Positions 8,655 through 16,763 of a stretch of DNA of 33,302 nucleotides are shown in pieces. Position numbers and translations under genes: made by a program. The DNA lies in contig CADBWP010000010.1 in assembly GCA_902798365.1 (NCBI GenBank), positions 1 to 33,302 on the forward strand. The letters run 5' to 3'. Position 1 is the first letter of the stretch. The number at the start of each line of letters is the position of its first letter. This DNA is from an uncultured Ruminococcus sp. GTDB taxonomy: Bacteria; Bacillota; Clostridia; Oscillospirales; Acutalibacteraceae. The notes beneath the pieces were generated by a model. That model was not told the origin of the DNA, made no database searches, and worked only from the letters and a program-made list of their open reading frames with translations.

Positions 8655-11516
8655 TTGCGTTTTAAAAAAATATTGACAGGGGTGTTGGCTGTTATGATGA
8701 TGAGCGGCATGTGCGCTGCGCCTGCGTCTGCGGACGAAACAAAGACCGATTATCAGGCTTATGCTAAGGAGCTTGACAAGCTTGCCTACAGCGGCAACGA
8801 TCTGGGAGCGGTGTATTCCGAAAAATCCACCACCTTCAAGGTGTGGTCGCCAAAGGCAAAAAGCGTGAAAATAACACTTTTCGATAAGGGAAGCGACGCC
8901 GAGGGAGGCTCTGTTGTAAGAGAACACGAGCTTGCGCTCGACAAAAACACGGGCGTGTGGTCGGCTACCATACCGGGTAATCTTGCCGGAACCTACTACA
9001 CCTACACCGTGACCCACGGCGATAAATCCTACGAGACCGCCGACATTTACGCGCGAGCCTGCGGCGTTAACGGCAAGCGCAGCATGGTTGTCGATCTTTC
9101 CAAGACAAATCCCGAAAACTGGGAAAACGACGCCCACGTGCTTGTGGATCACCAGACCGACGCCACGGTATGGGAAACCTCGGTTGCGGACTTTTCGTCC
9201 TCCGACACCAGCGGCGTAAGTAAGGCTAATCGCGGCAAGTATCTGGCTTTTACCGAAGACGGCACTACAGTTGACGGCATACAGGGCGGTACTGCCACCT
9301 GCGTGGATTACCTTAAAAGGCTGGGCGTAAAATATGTTCAGATAATGCCCATGTATGACTTCGGCTCAATTGACGAGAGCAAGGACATCATGTCGCAGTA
9401 CAACTGGGGCTACGATCCCGTCAACTACAATGTTCCCGAGGGCTCCTTCTCATCCAACCCCTTTGACGGCAGCGTGCGCATCAAGGAATGTAAGCAGATG
9501 ATACAGGCGCTCCACAACGCAGGCATCGGCGTTATAATGGACGTTGTGTATAACCACACCTATTCAACCGATTCGTGGTTCCAATACACCGTTCCCAACT
9601 ACTATTACCGCATGAACTCCGACGGCACCTTTTCAAACGGCTCTGCCTGCTCAAACGACACCGCCTCCGAGCACCTGATGTTCAGAAAATACATGATAGA
9701 TTCCGTCACCTACTGGGCAAAGGAATACCATATAGACGGCTTCCGCTTTGACCTGATGGGGCTTCACGACGTTACCACCATGAACGAGATTCGTTCCGCC
9801 CTCGACAAGCTTTACGAGGACGGCAGCGGCGAAAAGATACTGATGTACGGCGAGGCTTGGAGCCTCTCCACCAACGCCGACGCAGGCACGGTAATGGCAA
9901 ACCAGCAGAACCTCAACCAGTTGAGCGACCGTATAGGCGCGTTTGACGACACCATCCGCGACGCGGTAAAGGGCAGCGTGTTCGGCAAGGAGGGCGGCTT
10001 TGTGCAAAAGGGCTCAAGCAGAGCCGGAATAAAAACAGGCTTCCTCGGTCAATGCGACATTGGCTGGGCAAAGGCTCCCACCCAATGCGTCAGCTATGCG
10101 TCCTGCCACGACAATCTCGCGCTGTACGACAAGCTTGTTGACTCGGTTCTCAACAACGGCGAATACCGCGTCCGCCACGAGGAGCTTGTGGCGATGAACA
10201 AGCTCTCCGCCGCAATAATAATCACCTCGCAGGGCATACCGTTCTTCCTCAGCGGCGAGGAATTTGCACGCAGCAAGGACGGCGACGAAAACTCCTACGC
10301 CTCAAGCCGCGAGGAAAACCGCATAGACTGGAAAAACCTGTTGACCTACAGCGACCTCACGGAATATTACAGAGGTCTGCTCAAGATCCGCAATACCTTT
10401 GAGGCGTTCTCGGACAGCACCGCCGACACAGCCAAAAAGATCACCTCGATCGAAAACCTTCCCGCGGGAGTTTCGGGCTACTATGTACCCAACCTTTCCT
10501 CGGGCAAGTGGGACAAGGCGTGCGTTGTGTTCAACGGCTCCGACGAGGAGAAAAACATCACTATCGACGGTGAGTGGATCCAAATTGCCGACGAAAAAAC
10601 CGCAGGTCTGAGAAACCTCGGCACAGCGTCGGGCAGCGTTAACGTAAAGGCACATTCCGCAGCCATTCTCATAGACAAGGCAAGCTATGAGAGAGCGGGC
10701 ATCGCCGACGACGAGGGTGCGGTCGTGATCAATTACTACGACGACGATTCCAAGGAAAAGCTCGGCGCTCAGGTGATAACGGGTGAACCCGGAACCGTGT
10801 TTGACGTTAATCAGGTCACCTCAAAGCTCAATTACGACATAAAGTCGGTGAACGGCGAGAAAAACGGCAGAATCGATGAAACCGTAAAGCTTGTTGAGTG
10901 CTACGTAAAGCCCTACGAGGGCAAGATGGCAAAGGCGGTCATCCGCTTTGTCGATGACATAAACGGCTCCGAGCTTGAGGATTCGTTTATTATAAACAAC
11001 CGCGAGGGCTCATCATACTTCACCCCGGAGCTTCCCGAGATCGAGAACTACCGCCTTGTTATGGACGAGCTGCCCGACAACGGCGCGGGTATCCTGCCCG
11101 ACCATGATGTTGAGGTGCTGTATAAATACACCAGAGTGACCGATGACGCCGACCCCAACGAGTGCATCGTCAACGCGGTGTATATGAACGACAAGGGCGA
11201 GATCATCGAAAAAACCACGGTCAAGGGCAACGAGGGAGAGGAATATCAGATTCCGCAGAACGAGTACGAGGATATGAACCTTATCGCCGTTCCCGAGCAG
11301 AGCTTCGGCGTGTTCCAAAAGGGCGAGATCAACGTGCTTTTCCGCTATTCAAGCCGCCCCGACCCGTTCAAGAGCGTGTTGGTTTATGTTATGATAGGCG
11401 CGGGAGTTATCCTTGCGCTGTGCGTTGCCTCGGTCATCATCTCGCGCACAAGGCGCAAACAAAGGCTGAGAGCCGCAATGGACATAAGCGACGAGCTGGA
11501 GCCCGACGGCAAATAA
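8655..11516 (+). CDS. membrane-anchored type I pullulanase (GH13)
   Basis: Hydrolyses alpha-1,6 branches of starch/pullulan outside the cell. 953 residues from TTG 8655, preceded by a G6 ribosome site (8642-8647). A longer frame opens at ATG 8604 but that start touches the -10 box and spoils the signal peptide. Order: signal peptide (about 1-27), CBM48-like domain (TTFKVWSPKAKSV), GH13 barrel with the pullulanase signature YNWGYDP (249-255), DVVYNH (296), nucleophile D366 in GFRFDLMG, acid/base E400 in YGEAW, D486 in CHDN. Then come three MucBP-like beta repeats of about 65-85 residues (INYYDDDS..., IRFVDDI..., NAVYMND...), one membrane helix (about 907-929) and a basic tail. The neighbouring paralogue carries a dockerin instead of this anchor. 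Confidence 0.92.
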   Translation: MRFKKILTGVLAVMMMSGMCAAPASADETKTDYQAYAKELDKLAYSGNDLGAVYSEKSTTFKVWSPKAKSVKITLFDKGSDAEGGSVVREHELALDKNTGVWSATIPGNLAGTYYTYTVTHGDKSYETADIYARACGVNGKRSMVVDLSKTNPENWENDAHVLVDHQTDATVWETSVADFSSSDTSGVSKANRGKYLAFTEDGTTVDGIQGGTATCVDYLKRLGVKYVQIMPMYDFGSIDESKDIMSQYNWGYDPVNYNVPEGSFSSNPFDGSVRIKECKQMIQALHNAGIGVIMDVVYNHTYSTDSWFQYTVPNYYYRMNSDGTFSNGSACSNDTASEHLMFRKYMIDSVTYWAKEYHIDGFRFDLMGLHDVTTMNEIRSALDKLYEDGSGEKILMYGEAWSLSTNADAGTVMANQQNLNQLSDRIGAFDDTIRDAVKGSVFGKEGGFVQKGSSRAGIKTGFLGQCDIGWAKAPTQCVSYASCHDNLALYDKLVDSVLNNGEYRVRHEELVAMNKLSAAIIITSQGIPFFLSGEEFARSKDGDENSYASSREENRIDWKNLLTYSDLTEYYRGLLKIRNTFEAFSDSTADTAKKITSIENLPAGVSGYYVPNLSSGKWDKACVVFNGSDEEKNITIDGEWIQIADEKTAGLRNLGTASGSVNVKAHSAAILIDKASYERAGIADDEGAVVINYYDDDSKEKLGAQVITGEPGTVFDVNQVTSKLNYDIKSVNGEKNGRIDETVKLVECYVKPYEGKMAKAVIRFVDDINGSELEDSFIINNREGSSYFTPELPEIENYRLVMDELPDNGAGILPDHDVEVLYKYTRVTDDADPNECIVNAVYMNDKGEIIEKTTVKGNEGEEYQIPQNEYEDMNLIAVPEQSFGVFQKGEINVLFRYSSRPDPFKSVLVYVMIGAGVILALCVASVIISRTRRKQRLRAAMDISDELEPDGK

Positions 11517-11544
11517 TTCTTATTTAGAAATTACAGGTATTTAT

Positions 11545-11560
11545 TTCCGCGCTTGCGGAA
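11545..11560. other. hairpin between the two pullulanase genes
   Basis: TTCCGC-GCTT-GCGGAA is a perfect 6-bp stem with a tetraloop, followed by TTGTATAAAT. The T run is too short for a confident terminator; it may be a weak terminator, an mRNA stabiliser or an operator next to a TATAAA box at 11564-11569. Confidence 0.4.
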
Positions 11561-11612
11561 TTGTATAAATGCAGTCAAACATTCAAAAAGATTTATAAGG
11601 AGGAACATCCAA

Positions 11613-14600
11613 ATGAGAGCAACAAAGAAAATCCTTTCTTCTGTTCTTGCTGTGTGTGTTATGGCTTCTGCAAGCATCATACCCGGCATGGCGGCTGTCG
11701 CCGACGGCGAACCTGCTTCGGCTACAAACGCTTATGCCAAGGCTAATGAAGCGATTGACGCCGCATACACCTATGACGGGGACGATCTGGGTGCAGATTA
11801 CACCCCCGAGAGAACAGTATTTAAGGTTTGGTCGCCCACGGCAACAGAGGTAACGCTCAACCGTTACGCAACAGGCTCCGACGGCGAGACCGGCGCAGCC
11901 AACCTCGGCAGCGTTCCCATGGAAAAGCTGATGAACGGCGAGGTCTGGACGGGCGTTTGGACAACAACCGTGACAGGAGATCTTGTCAACACCTACTACA
12001 CCTACACTATCAACACCGCCTTCCCCAAGAGATCGGGCACACAGACAGCCGAGACCCAGGACGTTTATTCTATCGCCACAGGCGTTAACGGCAAGCGTTC
12101 CATGGTTTGCGACCTGTCAAACACCGACCCCGACGGCTGGGACTCCGACACCCATGTGCTTCAGGATAAATCAACCGATTCAAGCGTATGGGAGCTTCAC
12201 ATCAAGGACTTCTCCTGGGACGAGGCTTCGGGTGTGAGCGAAGGCAACCGCGGCAAATACCTTGCCTTTACCGAGGACAACACCACCCTTAACGGCGAAG
12301 GCACATACGCCACCTGTATCAACTATCTTAAGGAGCTGGGCGTTACCACAGTACAGCTCAACCCCTTCTATGACTTCCAGTCAATCAAAGAGGACGGCGA
12401 CGCCGACCAGTTCAACTGGGGCTACGATCCTCAGAACTACAACGTTCCCGAGGGCTCTTATTCATCCGACCCCCGCGACGGTAACGTGAGGATCAGAGAG
12501 TGCAAGCAGATGATCCAGGCTCTGCACAACGCAGGCTTCTCTGTTGTTATGGACGTTGTTTATAACCACACCTACTCAAACCACAAGGACGAATCATGCT
12601 TCCAGGCTACCGTTCCCGACTACTACTACAGAATGGTAGGCAACGGCACGTTCTCCAACGGTTCGGGCTGCGGCAACGAGGTTGCCACCGAGCGCGCCAT
12701 GGCGAGAAAATATGTTGTTGATTCCGTTCTTTACTGGGTAAACGAGTATCACATCGACGGCTTCCGTTTTGACCTTATGGGTCTTATGGACACCGAGACC
12801 ATGAACATCATCCGCGATAAGCTCGACGAGATCGACCCGCGCATCACCACATGGGGCGAGGGCTGGACAGGCGGAACCTCCACCTTGCCTTCAAAGACCT
12901 GCACCGGCGCAAACCTTATCCCCTCAACTCAGGCTTATTCCGCTTATCTTAACACAAGAATGGCGTTCTTCAACGACACCATCCGCGACGGTATCAAGGG
13001 CAGCGTTTTTGACGTGACCGACAAGGGCTTCATCGCAGGTACGGCTTCATACGCAAAAAAAGTACGCTCCGGTGTTCGCGCCAATACCTACAGCCCTCAG
13101 AGCTGGACCGCACATGCTCCCGAGCAGACGGTGACCTATGCTGCCTGCCACGACAACCTGCCGCTTTACGACCAAATCGCCACCTCTTACACCAAGGCTG
13201 AATTCGGCGTAAGAAACGACGCTGCGCTCCGCCTCAACAAGCTGGCAGCGGGTATCCTCAACACCTCGCAGGGCGTTTACTTCACCCTTGCAGGCGAGGA
13301 AATGGGACGCACCAAGTTCGGCGATCACAACAGCTACAAGTCGTCTCCCGAGATCAACAAGATTCGCTGGAACAACGTTGTAGAGTTTGCCGACCTCATC
13401 TCCTACTATAAGGGTCTGATGAAGATCAGAAAGGCATTCAGTCCTCTTACCGCTTCCGATATGTCTTATGCCGACAAATTCTATTTCAACTCGCTTCGCA
13501 ACAACACCGACGGCACTCCCGTGCTCACCGAGGATTCGGGTACCGTTGCCTATACCATTACAAATGATCAAGCGGGCGAGTGGAACAAGATGGTAGTTAT
13601 CCACAATTCCACCGAGAGAACCCAAAAGGTTACAATGAAGGATCCCGACCTCACCACATCCTCAAAGTGGGTAGTTATCGCCAACGACAAGGAAGCAGGT
13701 CTCACCGCGCTTTCCGAGGTCAAGGGCAAGGCGTTCTCCGTTGCTCCTCAGTCAACGCTTATAGCTGTTGATAAGGAGGGCTTTGAGGCTGCCGGTCTTA
13801 CCGACGACACAGGCAGAGTAGAGGTTAGCTATAAGTACGAGGGCGACGGCTCCGTGCTTGCAGATTCTGTTGTTCTCAGAGGCAAAACAGGAACTCCTTA
13901 CTGCACCGTTCCCTCACAGTCTGTTTCCGAGGCATATGTGCTCAACGGCGTTGAAGGCGATGCCGAGGGTACTTACGACGGCACCGCAAAGGTTACCTAT
14001 TGGTACGTAGATGCCGCAAGAGTGGTAGTTAACTATGAATACCGCGACGGCACACAGCTTGCAGAGCCTGCCGTGCTTTACGGCAACGTGGGCGACGGTT
14101 ATCAGGCGAGCCCCTCTGCGGATGTTGCCGACACCTATGAGCTCAAAGAGGTAAGGGGCAATGAATCGGGTCAGTTTACCGACGAAGAGCAGACCGTTAC
14201 CTATGTTTATATGGACTATGTTCCCGAGAGCCTCAAGGTAAACGCCGACGTTGACGAAGACGGCAGAGTTACCATCAACGACGTTACCGAGTTCCAGAGA
14301 ATTATGGCTGAAATGGTAACCGTTTCCGACGAAAAGTACGCCACCCTCGACATCAACTACGACGGCAAGGTTACCATCGACGACATCACCATGATCCAGA
14401 TGTATCTTGCAGAGATGAGACTATCCGAGGGCAGCGTGGTTGTAAACTACTACTACACCGACGCTCAGGGCAGCACCAAGACACTTGCCGATCCCTATGT
14501 TATCACAGGCAGAGTCGGCGACGAGTTTACCGCTCCCAAGTACTACAAGCTCGGTTATTCGCTTGATCCAAACAAGCTTCCGGGTATGCAGAAGGGCAAG

Positions 14601-15038
14601 ATCCCGTTTGGCGAGCAGTATGTGATCGATTTCTATTACATCGACGGCACAGACCTCGACGTTACCCTGCACTTCAAGCACAGCGGCGCTCTCACATGGG
14701 CACCCAAGCTCTGGATCTGGGGCGCCAAGGTTGACGGCACCGACGATACCGATAACTACACGGGCGGCTCATGGCCGGGCGTATCGGCTGTAGAAAACAC
14801 CGAAACAGGCTGGTTCGACTACAGTTTCAAATACAACCTTAAGGCAAACAACGGCTTCTACAACGTCATCGTTTCCACCGACGGCGCTCAGACAGCCGAC
14901 TGCAAGAGCTTTGGCTGCACCGAGATGTGGGTAGTTATCGACGACAGCAATATCACCGATAAGGGCAACTTCCTCACCTTCTATGACGAGGATCCCACCC
15001 TCAATCCCAACGCTGCACCGCTTGCATATCACAACTGA
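11613..15038 (+). CDS. dockerin-bearing type I pullulanase (GH13) with CBM26-like module
   Basis: 1141 residues from ATG 11613 (AAGGAGG at 11597-11603); an upstream TTG in the same frame at 11553 is inside a hairpin. Order: signal peptide, CBM48-like domain, GH13 barrel with FNWGYDP (267), DVVYNH (314), D387 in GFRFDLMG, E416 in WGEGW and D514 in CHDN. Then two MucBP-like repeats, a type I dockerin (about 876-936, calcium loops starting D879 in DVDEDGRVTINDV and D913 in DINYDGKVTIDDI), one more beta repeat, and a starch-binding CBM26-like domain (about 1014-1141, LTWAPKLWIWG and WPGV). The dockerin is internal, not terminal. It would dock a secreted debranching enzyme onto a cohesin scaffold, as in the Ruminococcus amylosome. 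It is probably a paralogue of the previous gene by duplication. Confidence 0.93.
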   Translation: MRATKKILSSVLAVCVMASASIIPGMAAVADGEPASATNAYAKANEAIDAAYTYDGDDLGADYTPERTVFKVWSPTATEVTLNRYATGSDGETGAANLGSVPMEKLMNGEVWTGVWTTTVTGDLVNTYYTYTINTAFPKRSGTQTAETQDVYSIATGVNGKRSMVCDLSNTDPDGWDSDTHVLQDKSTDSSVWELHIKDFSWDEASGVSEGNRGKYLAFTEDNTTLNGEGTYATCINYLKELGVTTVQLNPFYDFQSIKEDGDADQFNWGYDPQNYNVPEGSYSSDPRDGNVRIRECKQMIQALHNAGFSVVMDVVYNHTYSNHKDESCFQATVPDYYYRMVGNGTFSNGSGCGNEVATERAMARKYVVDSVLYWVNEYHIDGFRFDLMGLMDTETMNIIRDKLDEIDPRITTWGEGWTGGTSTLPSKTCTGANLIPSTQAYSAYLNTRMAFFNDTIRDGIKGSVFDVTDKGFIAGTASYAKKVRSGVRANTYSPQSWTAHAPEQTVTYAACHDNLPLYDQIATSYTKAEFGVRNDAALRLNKLAAGILNTSQGVYFTLAGEEMGRTKFGDHNSYKSSPEINKIRWNNVVEFADLISYYKGLMKIRKAFSPLTASDMSYADKFYFNSLRNNTDGTPVLTEDSGTVAYTITNDQAGEWNKMVVIHNSTERTQKVTMKDPDLTTSSKWVVIANDKEAGLTALSEVKGKAFSVAPQSTLIAVDKEGFEAAGLTDDTGRVEVSYKYEGDGSVLADSVVLRGKTGTPYCTVPSQSVSEAYVLNGVEGDAEGTYDGTAKVTYWYVDAARVVVNYEYRDGTQLAEPAVLYGNVGDGYQASPSADVADTYELKEVRGNESGQFTDEEQTVTYVYMDYVPESLKVNADVDEDGRVTINDVTEFQRIMAEMVTVSDEKYATLDINYDGKVTIDDITMIQMYLAEMRLSEGSVVVNYYYTDAQGSTKTLADPYVITGRVGDEFTAPKYYKLGYSLDPNKLPGMQKGKIPFGEQYVIDFYYIDGTDLDVTLHFKHSGALTWAPKLWIWGAKVDGTDDTDNYTGGSWPGVSAVENTETGWFDYSFKYNLKANNGFYNVIVSTDGAQTADCKSFGCTEMWVVIDDSNITDKGNFLTFYDEDPTLNPNAAPLAYHN

Positions 15039-15060
15039 TAAATAACCGTAAATAACAAGT

Positions 15061-15097
15061 CGGGAGGAACGGCAAAGACTGTTCCTCCCGATAGTTT
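15061..15097 (+). terminator. strong terminator after the pullulanase genes
   Basis: CGGGAGGAAC (15061-15070) pairs perfectly with GTTCCTCCCG (15081-15090), followed by ATAGTTTT. Confidence 0.85.
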
Positions 15098-15136
15098 TAT
15101 ATGTATAAATAGGCAAAGCAGATGTCAGCGCAATTT

Positions 15137-15205
15137 TTGACCCGCCGTTTCAGAATCGTTATAATTAGTTGAAAGGTTTCCAAAGGCGGAGAAAGTGCCC
15201 ACCGG
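15137..15205 (+). repeat. 69-bp promoter/leader repeat, copy B
   Basis: This is the inverted counterpart of 1-69, same length, no gaps. It opens with TTGACC (15137-15142), has a 17-bp spacer and TATAAT (15160-15165), i.e. a good sigma-A promoter reading right. The strongly conserved part (15182-15205) falls just downstream of the expected start of transcription, so both promoter and leader RNA are conserved between copies. Confidence 0.75.
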
Positions 15206-15261
15206 CACCCAAAAATGCGTTTTCGAGGGTTATTTATGTATTTTTTGTGCGTTTTAGGGTG
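15195..15261 (+). ncRNA. possible structured leader RNA
   Basis: The transcript from copy B could fold in two ways. One is a short hairpin GTGCC-CACC-GGCAC (15195-15208). The other is a long stem between CACCCAAAAATGCG (15206-15219) and TGCGTTTTAGGGTG (15248-15261) with one mismatch and two wobble pairs. The two share bases 15206-15208, so they are partly exclusive. It matches no riboswitch family I recognise. Confidence 0.35.
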
Positions 15262-15281
15262 ATTTGAGTTATAATCAAATC
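15245..15281 (+). promoter_or_regulatory. second promoter with operator-like palindrome
   Basis: TATAAT at 15270-15275 lies in the middle of a perfect inverted repeat GATTTGA (15261-15267)/TCAAATC (15275-15281). The -35 candidate TTGTGC (15245-15250) has a long 19-bp spacer. A repressor bound to the palindrome would cover the -10 box. Confidence 0.4.
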
Positions 15282-15305
15282 AACATAAAGAAGGGAGTGG
15301 TAACG

Positions 15306-15365
15306 ATGTTCCGTCAGGCTGTACTTCAAAAAATAATAAACAGAACGGAGGATCGGCAATGTTGA
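15306..15365 (+). CDS. possible 19-residue leader peptide
   Basis: ATG 15306 follows AAGGGAG and encodes MFRQAVLQKIINRTEDRQC before TGA at 15363. The frame overlaps the next gene's ATG (15359) by 7 bases, which would couple translation of the two. No homologue recognised; it may only be a spacer. Confidence 0.35.
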   Translation: MFRQAVLQKIINRTEDRQC

Positions 15366-15937
15366 CATCTTTAATTATTTTGGGAGCTTTGGGAGCTTTT
15401 TCGGCATACTGTATTTTGCACGACGAAAATGCAAAGAAAAAACCCTCTTCGGGTTCCGCAGGCAAAATGCCGCAAGCCAAAAAACCGAACGTTGATGAGG
15501 GAAGAGGAAAAACCAAATATATTAACAGCGAGTTCAGGTGCGGCATAAGCTGCAAGAATGTCAGGGAGCTTCCGGCGGACTATGAGGTTGAGTATGAAGT
15601 TAACGGCAAAAAATATGTCGGCTATCAGACGCTTCAAAAAGAGGTGCTCGACGAGAGCGAACACACTTACGGCGCAAATTGTAGCAGAATAAAAATATAT
15701 CGGGATGAATTCGGCAACAAGGCGGTGGCGCTGATAAAGGACATCCCGTGCTTCGATTTTTATGACCGCGAGTATGACCGCTACAACGAGCTGTTTCTGT
15801 TTCACGACGGCAGTCAGATACATGCGCTGCATTGCCGCGAGGGATATAAGATAGCCAATCTGACCCTGTGCGAGAATGTTTCCGTAGGGAATATAAGACT
15901 GCGATTGTTTTTGAAGGAAAACGGCTTTCCTGTGTAG
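15359..15937 (+). CDS. membrane-anchored protein of unknown function
   Basis: 192 residues with a good ribosome site (GGAGG at 15347-15351). An N-terminal hydrophobic segment (about 2-19) is followed by a Lys/Ser/Pro-rich linker (25-55) and a mixed alpha/beta domain from about 56 that starts FRCGISCKNVREL. The domain has Cys residues but no CxxC metal pair and no recognised motif. It is probably exposed outside the membrane. It stands alone between the copy B repeat/promoter region and the LytTR operon. I do not recognise the family. Confidence 0.65.
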   Translation: MLTSLIILGALGAFSAYCILHDENAKKKPSSGSAGKMPQAKKPNVDEGRGKTKYINSEFRCGISCKNVRELPADYEVEYEVNGKKYVGYQTLQKEVLDESEHTYGANCSRIKIYRDEFGNKAVALIKDIPCFDFYDREYDRYNELFLFHDGSQIHALHCREGYKIANLTLCENVSVGNIRLRLFLKENGFPV

Positions 15938-15974
15938 CTTTTCGGGTTAGAATAAACAATAAACCAAACAACAA

Positions 15975-16004
15975 ACCGCTTGTTCCTTGTATTCTACCGT
16001 TTGT
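15975..16004 (+). promoter_or_regulatory. LytTR-type direct repeat operator
   Basis: ACCGCTTGT (15975-15983) and ACCGTTTGT (15996-16004) are 21 bp apart, two helical turns (9-bp boxes, 12-bp spacer). The second box fits the known LytTR box pattern [TA][AC][CA]GTTN[AG][TG] exactly, the first with one mismatch. They end 10 bp before the -35 box of an operon that encodes a LytTR protein, so autoregulation is likely. Confidence 0.7.
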
Positions 16005-16014
16005 TCCAATTGCC

Positions 16015-16043
16015 TTGACTTCGTCTTTTGTTCATTTTATATT
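16015..16043 (+). promoter_or_regulatory. sigma-A promoter of the LytTR operon
   Basis: TTGACT (16015-16020), a 17-bp spacer, TATATT (16038-16043), directly downstream of the LytTR direct repeat. Confidence 0.75.
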
Positions 16044-16075
16044 GTTTTTGTAACATAATGCGGGGAGCTTTCGGT

Positions 16076-16321
16076 ATGCGGTATAAAGTTATAGATTTGG
16101 AACACTTCATACGCGGGAATTGTCCTCTGTTTGTTTGTCGGAGCTGCCATACAAAATACGGATGGGAACACCAAGGATGGTGCAAAGTGTGTCGGCTGAC
16201 AAATCCGTCCTGCAGAGATTGCTTGTATTTCGGCGAACAGCCGGGGATTTACCTGCATCCCGAAACGAAAAGAAAAAGAAGGGAGGATTTGCCGTATGAA
16301 AAAGATAAACGTTCGCTTTGA
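16076..16321 (+). CDS. small Cys-rich, probably zinc-binding protein
   Basis: 81 residues from ATG 16076 (GGGGAG at 16062-16067); an ATG at 16058 in frame lacks a ribosome site. Three CxxC pairs occur at C21/C24 (CRSC), C36/C39 (CKVC) and C46/C49 (CRDC), plus C16, enough for one or two zinc sites. The basic C-terminus (KRKRRED) could contact nucleic acid or protein. It is the first gene of the LytTR operon and its end overlaps the LytTR start by 26 bases. I do not recognise the family; a role tied to the LytTR system is inference from position. Confidence 0.7.
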   Translation: MRYKVIDLEHFIRGNCPLFVCRSCHTKYGWEHQGWCKVCRLTNPSCRDCLYFGEQPGIYLHPETKRKRREDLPYEKDKRSL

Positions 16322-16763
16322 AAATGACAAAGCTCTTAACGGTATTGACATCATCATTCGTGCGGACAAGCGTGATGAGCAGATAAACGCCTTGATTGAA
16401 AAGCTGACACACCGTGAACCCGTCAGGCTTACCGTGCTCGACAACAACAATTGTCCGAGCGTTATCGAAGAAAAGGATATTGTTTTTCTTTCTGCCGACG
16501 GAAAGAATGTGCAGATAGTAACCCGTAACGGCAAATTCCACGCGAAGCAATCTTTGCAAAGTATCGAGGATATTTTAAGCGACCGCTTTTTGCGTGTGTC
16601 GCGGTTTGAGATCATCGATTTGAAAAAGGTTCGTAAATATGATTTTACGCTTAGCGGCGCCTTGCGCATCGAATTTGACAACGGAATGGAAACATGGGCT
16701 TCACGACGGTATATCCCGATTATCAAGGAAAGACTTACAAAAGAGGAGGGTTACCTGTGTTAG
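16296..16763 (+). CDS. LytTR family DNA-binding regulator
   Basis: 155 residues, no receiver domain. The N-terminal part (MKKINVRFENDKALNGIDI...) is typical of stand-alone LytTR regulators. The C-terminal LytTR domain (about 60-150) shows IVFLSADGKNVQIVTRNGKFHAKQSLQSIED, FLRVSRFEIIDLKKVRKYDF and ASRRYIPIIKERL. LytTR domains bind direct repeats of about 9 bp, and such a repeat lies before this operon. Good ribosome site GGGAGG (16281-16286). The next gene, a DUF3021 membrane protein, overlaps by 7 bases. Known LytTR regulatory systems pair the regulator with a membrane protein that restrains it, so control by DUF3021 is expected by analogy. Confidence 0.92.
   Translation: MKKINVRFENDKALNGIDIIIRADKRDEQINALIEKLTHREPVRLTVLDNNNCPSVIEEKDIVFLSADGKNVQIVTRNGKFHAKQSLQSIEDILSDRFLRVSRFEIIDLKKVRKYDFTLSGALRIEFDNGMETWASRRYIPIIKERLTKEEGYLC

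Noticed and set aside
1..15205. The two 69-bp repeats as ends of a 15-kb mobile element
   Set aside because: The enclosed genes are core (thrS, dnaG, rpoD, rpmE), the copies are diverged in the middle and there is no transposase or target duplication.
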